A DNA stretch of 14,443 bases. Source: Bacteroidota bacterium (GTDB taxonomy: Bacteria > Bacteroidota > Bacteroidia > Bacteroidales > Prolixibacteraceae). The notes under the pieces are model-generated. The model had not been told where the DNA came from. It made no database searches and saw nothing but the letters and a program-made list of their open reading frames with translations. Below, piece by piece: positions 6,933 through 14,205 of the stretch. Numbering within the stretch: the stretch's first letter is position 1; the number at the start of each line of letters is the position of its first letter. The stretch covers positions 1 to 14,443 of the forward strand of contig JABMPI010000091.1 in assembly GCA_013203755.1 (NCBI GenBank), in the 5' to 3' direction. A program made the position numbers and the translations under genes.

Positions 6933-7265
6933 CATAAAGTTATCTTACCCTGTAATATTCCTCCAAAAATGTAACAGCGCAACATTCTGCCCCGTAAGTT
7001 TGCACTAATCGGGCACAAGATCAACACGCTACCCTAAAAGATGACGATAATCTTATACCAGATAATAACCCTACCCCATAAGATGGAGGCTATCTTATAC
7101 AAGATGAACACAACTGTCCATAAGATGGAGGCTATCTTATACAAGATGAACACGCCTGCCTAAAAGATGGAGGCTATCTGACGGAAGATTATCGCTCTAC
7201 CCCATAAGGTTGCCTTGCTCTGGCATAAGATTATTGTTCTACCCCGGGGTAGAACCTTGCTACCC
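6933..7265. repeat. Degenerate tandem array, 21-bp half-unit and 42-bp unit
   Basis: About sixteen consecutive 21-bp blocks are held in strict register (block starts 6951, 6972, 6993 ... 7224, 7245). The first block, at 6933, is three bases short. Most blocks begin with CATAAGAT, TACAAGAT or TAAAAGAT. Alternate blocks end in CTACCC or close to it, while the others tend to end in ATCTTA, giving a 42-bp higher-order unit. The 36 bp at 7076-7111 are repeated exactly at 7118-7153. Inside these copies ATAAGAT and ATCTTAT form inverted repeats with a 7-bp spacer (7078-7098 and 7120-7140). Read in the frame of the upstream gene the blocks give heptads such as HKMEAIL, YKMNTTV, HKINTLP and HKIIVLP, but in-frame stops interrupt them. 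No open frame spans the array on either strand. Confidence 0.85.
7236..7255. repeat. Perfect 20-bp palindrome near the end of the array
   Basis: GTTCTACCCCGGGGTAGAAC is an exact self-complement, formed where the CTACCC end of one block meets the inverted start of the last block (CGGGGTAGA). It could act as a protein-binding site, a cruciform or a hairpin, or mark a fold-back event. No T-run follows, so it is not a classical terminator. Confidence 0.8.
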
Positions 7266-7514
7266 TGGTTCTGAAAACTGCTAGAAGGACTGTAGGCAGA
7301 AGGGTTTTGAAGAGATATTTATTGTAATCGAAAGAATTCACCGGGGCTCTGCCGGATCAAGTGGAAAAGTTGCGGATAGTGTATAGGTTTGAAATAATTT
7401 CTACCCATTTTATGTAAAGGTAGATGAGACAAGTTATCTCAACACTTTTTATTAACCTTTGTCTTTTAAAATATAAAAAAGGAGGGTTCTAAAATATTCG
7501 TAAAGGCTAAATAG
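7266..7514. other. Spacer without recognisable genes
   Basis: These 249 bp lie between the array and the stop of the beta-lactamase-fold gene. I see only short inverted repeats, such as CTACC/GGTAG (7401-7405 with 7419-7423), and AT-rich sequence. No convincing terminator for the leftward gene was found. Confidence 0.5.
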
Positions 7515-8657
7515 TTACTCGGTCAATTCTGTTTCTACTTTTTCGTCAAATTCAGAATCTTGCAAAAAATGATTAGCTGCTTCAATTATAGGTATATTAT
7601 CGTTGCCAACCGTTAGGTTCATGGCACATGCGATAACCAATTTTTCTTCGGGATAAATAAGTATTGCAGCCCCACCACCAGTAACACTACCACTACTTGC
7701 ATTCACATCTCTTCCTTGTTTATCGATGGTCAATATCCAACCATTTGCCATTTTCGATTTATAATTGCCGTAAAGATCACATGGTTCAAAAAGCTTCCTT
7801 GTAAATTCTTTGCTAAAGTAATCTGAATCTAAAATAGCCATTCCCAGTTTCACTAAATCTTCGGCATTCGACAAAATACCGATTGAAGGAGCACAGTACC
7901 TCATGTCCTGAGATGAAGCATTAACAACTTTCCCAAACATACCCTGATCGTAAAACTCAGCTCTTCCCTTAATGGTTACAAGGGGATCATCAACTACAGT
8001 ATTTGTCAAATGAAGAGTATCCGTAAGATATTCTCTTAACAATTGGGGAAACTTTTTCTTCGTAGCTCTTTCCATAACAGCCCCCAAAAGGTTGGCATTA
8101 AACATGCTTACTTCCTCGTACCACCCTGATGGACTGACTAGTTCATCATGCATAAAACTTTCAAGACCTTTTTGAATACTAAGATTAGGTGCACTCAATT
8201 TCCTTTCACTTGGATCTGCTTTCCTTATACCCGATGTATGATAGGGTAAATGCTTTAACCTAAGTTTAAAGTCGGTTTTTGGATAGTCCTTAATATAATA
8301 TTGAACGGTTGAATCGGGTTCTAGAACTCCTTCTTCTACCAACTTTAAATAAGTAATAAAAGTAAAAAGTTGTGAAACATCACCAACTCTAAGTTTATTT
8401 CCGCGAGTCATTGGAACTTCTAATTCTTTTGATGCCAGGCCCATTCCTTCTGAATAGATTATTTTATTGTCTTTGCCAATTGCAAAGTTTGCTCCCGGAA
8501 TAGAATTTCTGGTAATATATAAAGCAAAATCTTTTCGAACCAGTTTTATTTCATTCATGTAGGATTTATCATAAACAATATCGGTCCGCACTTTTTTGCA
8601 ACCCGAAAAAAACACGATAGAAACGACTAAAATAAGAACACAAAAAATACGATTCAT
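7515..8657 (-). CDS. Beta-lactamase-fold lipoprotein, probably catalytically inactive
   Basis: A 380-aa serine-hydrolase (class C beta-lactamase/LACTB-like) family protein, exported and lipid-anchored. It has a signal segment with lipobox FFSG before Cys20. The fold is supported by KIIYSEGMGLA (65-75), RVGDVSQLFTFITYLKLVEEGVLEPD (90-115), YHTSGI (139-144), LLGAVMERATKKKF (190-203) and the closing strand AAILIYPEEKLVIACAMN (329-346). Against the family pattern all three active-site motifs are lost. SxxK becomes DVSQ (Asp93, Gln96), YxN aligns with VSM (183-185), and the HxG position aligns with SSG (Ser321). This points to a pseudoenzyme, perhaps a binding protein. Signal, length and frame are intact, so it is not a decaying gene. 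It follows SusD on the same strand but is separated by a terminator and has its own promoter. Confidence 0.85.
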   Translation of the reverse strand: MNRIFCVLILVVSIVFFSGCKKVRTDIVYDKSYMNEIKLVRKDFALYITRNSIPGANFAIGKDNKIIYSEGMGLASKELEVPMTRGNKLRVGDVSQLFTFITYLKLVEEGVLEPDSTVQYYIKDYPKTDFKLRLKHLPYHTSGIRKADPSERKLSAPNLSIQKGLESFMHDELVSPSGWYEEVSMFNANLLGAVMERATKKKFPQLLREYLTDTLHLTNTVVDDPLVTIKGRAEFYDQGMFGKVVNASSQDMRYCAPSIGILSNAEDLVKLGMAILDSDYFSKEFTRKLFEPCDLYGNYKSKMANGWILTIDKQGRDVNASSGSVTGGGAAILIYPEEKLVIACAMNLTVGNDNIPIIEAANHFLQDSEFDEKVETELTE

Positions 8658-8693
8658 TTGCTACATTTTGAAACATTATTGACCAAACCATCA

Positions 8694-8721
8694 CAAAAAT
8701 AGCAATTTCAGTAAAAATCAA
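8694..8721 (-). promoter_or_regulatory. Candidate Bacteroidota promoter of the beta-lactamase-fold gene
   Basis: On the minus strand TATTTTTG (8694-8701) exactly matches the -7 consensus TAnnTTTG and lies 36 nt before the ATG. A TTG (8719-8721) lies 17 bp further upstream, slightly closer than the usual spacing to the -33 element. The promoter lies downstream of the palindromic terminator, supporting transcription separate from susCD. Confidence 0.45.
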
Positions 8722-8787
8722 TACTTTAAAAAGAGAAAAGTTGAAAGATACAATGCTATGCTTTTTGGTTGCATTTAAACCAAATCA

Positions 8788-8819
8788 TAAGGGCATCTAT
8801 CAATTGATAGATGCCCTTA
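8788..8819 (-). terminator. Perfect 32-bp palindrome, probable susCD terminator
   Basis: The arms TAAGGGCATCTATC and GATAGATGCCCTTA enclose AATT, and all 32 bases are self-complementary. It starts 46 bp after the SusD stop. Only a broken T-rich run (TTTGGTTT) follows on the minus strand, so termination is likely but not a textbook case. It may also protect the 3' end of the transcript. Confidence 0.7.
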
Positions 8820-8865
8820 CTAATCAAATAAATTATTACTCTATGCGGAGTATTTTATAATAAAA

Positions 8866-10932
8866 CTATTCTGGTGGTTCTACTGCATACTGTGGATCTA
8901 CGTTAGATACCCCAGCTGGCTGAACAACGTGTACTAACGGTTCAATATTCCCGGCAGAACCTTCATAACCGGTTGTTTGGTTTAAAACAGCTGCTACGTT
9001 ACCAATAAGGAATGGTTCGTAAACCGGCCACCAAATGTGTTTTGGTGCTATTGTGTATTTTATACCATAAGAAAACCAAGGAACTTGATCGCGGTACATA
9101 TTATTAACATCCATCTGCCTGTCGTAATAGAAACTATTTGCAGACAATGATTTTTCAATGTCGCCTCCTGAAATGGAATACGTTTTTCCTTTGTAAGCTT
9201 TTCCGGTTTTGGCATAAACAACCGACCAGCGTACCATCTCATCGTGACGATATACTTCGCCATACAATTCGCGTGCACGTTCATCCATTACCATTTCCAT
9301 ACCCATTTGCTGTGCATCTGCCATAGTAAACGTAACTTTTGCATTGGCACGTTCACGAATTATATTTACATCTTCAAGCATTCCGGCCCAATTATCTTGC
9401 CATGCTCTTGCTTCAGCACGAATCAAATAAGCTTCAGCTTTTCTTAAAATATAAGTGGGTTGTCTTCCACCATGCTGCCTTTTTACATTACTTTCGTAGT
9501 TTTGCCCCCACTTTTTATACAGCGGAAAGCTAAACCAGCAACGAATGGTATCTTCGCAAAGAAGTGTTCCGTTGTCGGCAAAAAGCTGAGCATTTTGGCG
9601 GTAATAAGGAGAAGTTCCATTTAAGGGCTCATAATCGTAAACCAATTGTTCCATCCAGAAGAAATTACCCGGCTTATGGCGGTAGTCCTGTTTGTCAAGT
9701 TCACCATTATAGGTCCAGATGTCATATTCACCATAGTTAGTAGGTCCGGAAAAACCCTGGCCACGGCCCCATTTCAACATCATTAAACCTTTATAACCCT
9801 GGTCGGCTTGAAAGCCAATTTTACCATCTGGTGTAAAGGCCCTGCCTGTTTTTGTGCCAAAATTAGGCCCCCAGGTACGAACAGAAGCCGATTCCCTCAT
9901 TTTACCATCGAGGAAAGGAGCATTTGTCATCACCCATATACCCTCCGGATTGGTTAATTTTTGAGTACCATGTTCACTACCAAGTGGAGTGGGTTCACCA
10001 TCGTAATTGGTATGTAAAGTATTTATGGCATCGGCTTTAACAATTGGCCTTTGTCCCGGAAGAATTAATTCTTTTGCTTTACCACTACCTTCCCAACCAT
10101 CTTTATGGTAAGGATTGATGAGATTACCAATCTGAACTGAATCCCTGCCAACCATCGCATCGGTAAACAGAGTGGTTTCACCGCTGTTGATAACCGCATC
10201 CATTTGAGATTCGGCATCGGCAAACCTTTCGTTAAGTATGTAATACTTGGCCAGCAACATTCTTGCCGCTGAATTTGGTGCTTGTCCTTTTGGGAGTTGA
10301 CTAATTGGTTTTACCCATTTTATTGCATATTCCAGGTCAACTATCATTTGATCCCAGATGCCTTGCATGTTGAATACTTTAAAATCCTGGCGTGCTTCAG
10401 TAACCACATTCAAAGGAAACGCAATGTTTCCAAATTGCATGGTTAATTGCATGTAGAAAAATGCACGCATGAAATAAGCACTACCTAATAAATGATTCCT
10501 TTCCGGATCGGCGTCTCCACCACTCCATACAGGAACGTCTATGTAATCGATAACCGTATTAACGGCTTTAATTGACTCGTATCCATTTTCGTAGGATTCT
10601 ACGCTTCTACCTGCAGGTCCCTGGTTATCGTTATAAGGTGTAAAATAGGTTACCAGGTCAGCATAAGAGTTCTGGGCATCAGTTTTAGAAACAACTGTAA
10701 CGTCACTCATGTTGTGGTTGAACTGTAGTTCCCTACCATCGCCTTGTACCTGGTCAAAAACATAATAAATGGCAACATCCAAAGCAGCTTGCAAACCGGC
10801 TGCATCAGTAAAGGTATTTTCCGGGCTAAGGAACGACATGGGTTCTTCATTCAAAAATTCCTCGTTACAAGACATGGTAAAGGTAAGAAGTAGTACCAGC
10901 ACCAATCCTGCTATATTCTTTATTTTTTTCAT
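8866..10932 (-). CDS. susD: SusD/RagB-family outer-membrane glycan-binding lipoprotein
   Basis: A 688-aa surface lipoprotein that, with SusC, captures a glycan or oligosaccharide and closes over the transporter barrel. The signal peptide has lipobox FTMS before Cys22, followed by EEFLNEEPMSFLSPENTF, the usual N-terminus of the family. The TPR-like scaffold is visible in LLGSAYFMRAFFYMQLTMQFGNI and IWDQMIVDLEYAIKWV, and in YILRKAEAYLIRAEARAWQ and MVMDERARELYGEVYRHDEMVRW towards the C-terminus. At 688 aa it is longer than many members (about 500-600), mainly through the central region. It starts 60 bp after the SusC stop, the normal operon arrangement, and is followed by a palindromic terminator. 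No glycosidase adjoins it within the window, so the ligand cannot be predicted. Confidence 0.95.
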   Translation of the reverse strand: MKKIKNIAGLVLVLLLTFTMSCNEEFLNEEPMSFLSPENTFTDAAGLQAALDVAIYYVFDQVQGDGRELQFNHNMSDVTVVSKTDAQNSYADLVTYFTPYNDNQGPAGRSVESYENGYESIKAVNTVIDYIDVPVWSGGDADPERNHLLGSAYFMRAFFYMQLTMQFGNIAFPLNVVTEARQDFKVFNMQGIWDQMIVDLEYAIKWVKPISQLPKGQAPNSAARMLLAKYYILNERFADAESQMDAVINSGETTLFTDAMVGRDSVQIGNLINPYHKDGWEGSGKAKELILPGQRPIVKADAINTLHTNYDGEPTPLGSEHGTQKLTNPEGIWVMTNAPFLDGKMRESASVRTWGPNFGTKTGRAFTPDGKIGFQADQGYKGLMMLKWGRGQGFSGPTNYGEYDIWTYNGELDKQDYRHKPGNFFWMEQLVYDYEPLNGTSPYYRQNAQLFADNGTLLCEDTIRCWFSFPLYKKWGQNYESNVKRQHGGRQPTYILRKAEAYLIRAEARAWQDNWAGMLEDVNIIRERANAKVTFTMADAQQMGMEMVMDERARELYGEVYRHDEMVRWSVVYAKTGKAYKGKTYSISGGDIEKSLSANSFYYDRQMDVNNMYRDQVPWFSYGIKYTIAPKHIWWPVYEPFLIGNVAAVLNQTTGYEGSAGNIEPLVHVVQPAGVSNVDPQYAVEPPE

Positions 10933-10992
10933 TTCTTAATTTTTATGAATTAAATATATCTTTAATTTAAACTTTAATTTCCTTTTGTTGGT

Positions 10993-13900
10993 TTAGAAAG
11001 AAAAGTCAACACTAAAGGACCAAGTTCTAGGCATTTCTAAACGTGATTCAGGATCTCCGTCGTACCACTGGGTAAGAACGAATACATTATCGGCATTAAA
11101 TGCAACACGCGCACTACTTACTTTTATCCCATCCAATACATCAGTCGGAATATTATACCCGAACGATAGATTTTGTAAACGCAGGTAATCTCTTGGTACA
11201 TAAATCCGCATGTCAGTATTCAATCGGATTGAATTTATCCGGGCAAAATCTTTCAGCTGGTTATCCGGCATCCAATAGCCAATCTCACTATACCAGTTGT
11301 GGTTCTTAATTAAGGTCTGATCCACGTTAAACGGATACGAACTTCCTCCTTTGTAACCTAATTTCGATAAGAATACAACTCCCATATCGAAGTTTTTCCA
11401 GGTAAAGTCATTCCTCAAGGTAATATACCATGGGTTTTTAGATAAACCCTGGAATACTTTATCATCGGTATTCAATACACCGTCATCATTCTGATCTATA
11501 AACCTGAAATCACCGGGCTGTAATCCCCACTCAGCAGCTTCAGCAGCTTCATCGGTAGTGTAAACATCTCCCATTTCAAAATTCCAGATTACATCTTTGT
11601 TCTGACCAATAAACCAGCCATTGTCAGTATCATCTGGTTCTAACATATAAGTATTGCCATCTGGATCCGTCATCTCAACCTCTTCACCTGTAAGCGATAC
11701 AATCTCGTTTTTATTGTACGACACATTAAAACTACTGGTCCATTTGAAATTATTTTTTTCAACATTAACCGTGTTAACGGATAAATCGAATCCTGTGTTT
11801 TTCAGGCTACCTACGTTGGTGGTAATTTCCTCGAAACCAGTTAAAATCGGAAGTTTTTTGTTTAATAATAAATCGTTTGTTGTAGCAGAATAAACATCGA
11901 TAGCACCTCTTACGCGACCGTCCCAAAGGCCATAGTCAAGAGCAAGGTTAAAGGCATTGTTTTTCTCCCATGCCAGGTTAGGGTTAGCAATTCGGCCAAT
12001 GGTTAAGCGGTTTGCCGCGAAATAACCTCCTGACCAGTTCAGGTATTTACCTCTGCTTAAGTTTGAATAGGCTGCATACGAGCTCAGACCACTGGAGTTA
12101 CCGTTTACACCCCAACTGGCACGCACTTTTAAGAAAGTCATCCAATCCGGTCTTTCAGCCATAAATGCTTCGTTGCTAAGTGTCCAGGCTCCCGAAACCG
12201 AAGGGAAGGTAGCATGTACAAAGTTTTCACCAAAACGTGAATAACCATCCTGACGGATAGATGCTGATAAATTGTAGCGGTTGCTGAACCCATAATTAAC
12301 ACGTCCCATTAAGGCAGTGCGGGTTGTAGCCTGGTCATCGGAGCCTACAATTGGGTTAATACCGTATCCAATACCGCGATACCCCAATGCTTGAGTTGGT
12401 TGCAAATTCGAATTTCGTGCATCGGTGTACCAGCTCTGGTTACGCTCTGCATTTACAAGTCCGGTGGCAGCAATCCTATGCTCACCAAATTCTTTGTTCC
12501 AGGCTAAAATATTATCAAACTGCCATTCGTAGGTTTGATTATGATGCCTGCGTACTTCTCCGCCATGTCCCCAATCCGGGTTTCCATCATCCTCATATTC
12601 AAATCTTCTTCTGAAATCCAATCGGGTTGTTAATTTTGTATCGAAGGTTATACCATACGGAAGGGTTAGTTTAGCAAACATGGTTGGGAGTATACGGTAT
12701 CTGTCGTATTTCCTTGTAGTATAAGCAGTCTCAAGGTATGGGTTACCCCGGTTTGAACCTGAAGTATTTTGTTTCAGGTATTTATTATCGTATAAATAAA
12801 CATCATCTCCCGTTTGCTGTATTTCATCGTCGTACCATACCCTGGCTTCCCATGGATTATCCCAAGGTGAATTGGTACGATAACCACCGTTACTTATAGG
12901 AAGATCGCCTTCATCCTGGTAAGTAAAGTTAGCATAAATCCCTGCCGATAAGAAATCAGTAACAGTAACATCCAAATTCAAACGCGAGCTTATGGATTGA
13001 TACGTTTCTTCAAGTTGAAGACTCTCGCTATCTACAAGTCCCAACGACCAGTAGTAAGATATTTTTTCGTTACGTCCTGAAATACTCACGTCATAATTTT
13101 GTCTTTCACCGGTGTGGAATAAGTAATCCTGCCAGTCATGTTCCATACCATTGGTGAAGTTCATTATCTCATCGCTATCCATTCCGAGTCCTTCCAACCA
13201 TCTTGTGTTAATTGCGTCCTGGTTGGTTTCTCCGGCAATACCATTTTCAGTTTTCCATGCATCAAGATCGCCACCCGATAAATTGCGTGGATCGTCAAAT
13301 GCAGACCACGCGTCTTCTGATTTACCGGAAAGTGATTCTTGTACGTCAACAAGCCACTCCAGCATTTCTTCACCTTTATAGGTTTCGTTTCTTTTACCTT
13401 TGGTTACAAGGCCATACTTGGCAGATACCCTAATTTTAGGTTTACCTAAAGCACCTTTTTTTGTGGTAAAAACAATTACACCATTTGATGCACGCGAACC
13501 GTAAATAGAGGCTGCACTGGCATCTTTTAGTACGTCGATAGTTTCCACATCGTTTACGTTAATTTCAGCAATGTCGCCGTTAAAGATGATACCGTCTAAA
13601 ACGATAAGTGGACGGTTACCTGATGTTTCATCACCCGAATCAGATTTAATGGTATTGTCACCACGTACTTCAAAATCAGGCGTGTTTTTCGCACTTGTAC
13701 TGTACCCAACTTTTAATCCGGGTACCGCAGAACGAAGTAATTCCTGAACGTTGGACGGAGCATATTTTCTCAGCTCTTCGGCCTTAACGTTTACAATCGC
13801 TCCGGTTACATCACTTTTCTTTGCTGTACCATAACCAATTGCAATTACTTCATCCAAACCAATTGCATCGTTAGCCATTGTTGCATCAATTGCAGTTTGA

Positions 13901-14205
13901 TCACCAACCACAATTTCCTGTGTTTTCATTCCAACAAAGGAAAATGAAAGTGTTGCATTTTCAGGAACATTTATTAAGGAATAATTACCGTCTATGTTGG
14001 TAACCGTACCAGTAGTTGTTCCCTTAACAAAAACAGTAACTCCGGGAATTCCTGCACCGTCGTCACCAACAACAGTACCGGTAATTGCTTTTTGCTGGGC
14101 GAATGCCCCTAATTGAGAAATAAGAAAAATCCCAACCAAAAATAACTTTGCCAAGAGCGTCATTCGCCCTTTAAGCAAAGAACTTTGCTTTGTCCTTTTT
14201 TTCAT
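10993..14205 (-). CDS. susC: SusC/RagA-family TonB-dependent outer-membrane transporter
   Basis: A 1070-aa TonB-dependent barrel that imports the ligand captured by SusD. The signal peptide has a basic N-region of about 20 residues and a hydrophobic core, with probable cleavage after GAFA (about residue 36). A carboxypeptidase-regulatory-like beta domain follows (about 40-110: ITGTVVGDDGAGIPGVTVFVKG, NIDGNYSL, FVGMKTQEI), then the family hinge LDEVIAIGYGTAKKSDVTGA and a plug with VQELLRSAVPGLKV, PLIVLDGIIF and LKDASAASIYGSRASNGVI. The barrel carries the common GDFRFIDQNDDGVLNTDDK motif and ends in WSFSVDFSF, the aromatic C-terminus needed for barrel insertion. There is no N-terminal STN domain, so anti-sigma signalling is unlikely. 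An internal Met15 could be an alternative start; Met1 is kept because long basic N-regions are usual in this family. Confidence 0.96.
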   Translation of the reverse strand: MKKRTKQSSLLKGRMTLLAKLFLVGIFLISQLGAFAQQKAITGTVVGDDGAGIPGVTVFVKGTTTGTVTNIDGNYSLINVPENATLSFSFVGMKTQEIVVGDQTAIDATMANDAIGLDEVIAIGYGTAKKSDVTGAIVNVKAEELRKYAPSNVQELLRSAVPGLKVGYSTSAKNTPDFEVRGDNTIKSDSGDETSGNRPLIVLDGIIFNGDIAEINVNDVETIDVLKDASAASIYGSRASNGVIVFTTKKGALGKPKIRVSAKYGLVTKGKRNETYKGEEMLEWLVDVQESLSGKSEDAWSAFDDPRNLSGGDLDAWKTENGIAGETNQDAINTRWLEGLGMDSDEIMNFTNGMEHDWQDYLFHTGERQNYDVSISGRNEKISYYWSLGLVDSESLQLEETYQSISSRLNLDVTVTDFLSAGIYANFTYQDEGDLPISNGGYRTNSPWDNPWEARVWYDDEIQQTGDDVYLYDNKYLKQNTSGSNRGNPYLETAYTTRKYDRYRILPTMFAKLTLPYGITFDTKLTTRLDFRRRFEYEDDGNPDWGHGGEVRRHHNQTYEWQFDNILAWNKEFGEHRIAATGLVNAERNQSWYTDARNSNLQPTQALGYRGIGYGINPIVGSDDQATTRTALMGRVNYGFSNRYNLSASIRQDGYSRFGENFVHATFPSVSGAWTLSNEAFMAERPDWMTFLKVRASWGVNGNSSGLSSYAAYSNLSRGKYLNWSGGYFAANRLTIGRIANPNLAWEKNNAFNLALDYGLWDGRVRGAIDVYSATTNDLLLNKKLPILTGFEEITTNVGSLKNTGFDLSVNTVNVEKNNFKWTSSFNVSYNKNEIVSLTGEEVEMTDPDGNTYMLEPDDTDNGWFIGQNKDVIWNFEMGDVYTTDEAAEAAEWGLQPGDFRFIDQNDDGVLNTDDKVFQGLSKNPWYITLRNDFTWKNFDMGVVFLSKLGYKGGSSYPFNVDQTLIKNHNWYSEIGYWMPDNQLKDFARINSIRLNTDMRIYVPRDYLRLQNLSFGYNIPTDVLDGIKVSSARVAFNADNVFVLTQWYDGDPESRLEMPRTWSFSVDFSF
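14173..14190 (-). promoter_or_regulatory. Perfect inverted repeat just inside the SusC start
   Basis: AAGCAAAG and CTTTGCTT flank two bases, 16-33 nt into the coding sequence, over the Lys-Gln-Ser-Ser-Leu-Leu codons. In mRNA it forms an 8-bp hairpin close to the ribosome start position and could modulate translation. It may equally be chance from the codons used. Confidence 0.3.

Noticed and set aside
6761..7027. 88-codon minus-strand frame over the small-protein gene and array
   Set aside because: It starts at a GTG inside the repeats, runs antisense through a clear gene and its terminator, and shows no protein-like features.
7236..7255. Array-end palindrome as an intrinsic terminator
   Set aside because: No T-run follows on either strand, and the loop would be absent in a perfect palindrome of this type.
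6933..7265. CRISPR array
   Set aside because: The repeats are contiguous with no unique spacers, the 21-bp period is too short, and no cas gene is near.
9060..9533. Several 60-75 codon frames inside susD on both strands
   Set aside because: They are shadows of the 688-aa SusD frame, with no start context and low-complexity translations.
13151..13433. Overlapping short frames inside susC
   Set aside because: They lie wholly within the SusC coding sequence and have no independent support.
229..14205. Fucosidase and susCD as one polysaccharide utilisation locus
   Set aside because: They are on opposite strands, separated by more than 7 kb of DNA repair, membrane and methyltransferase genes, so the link is not supported.
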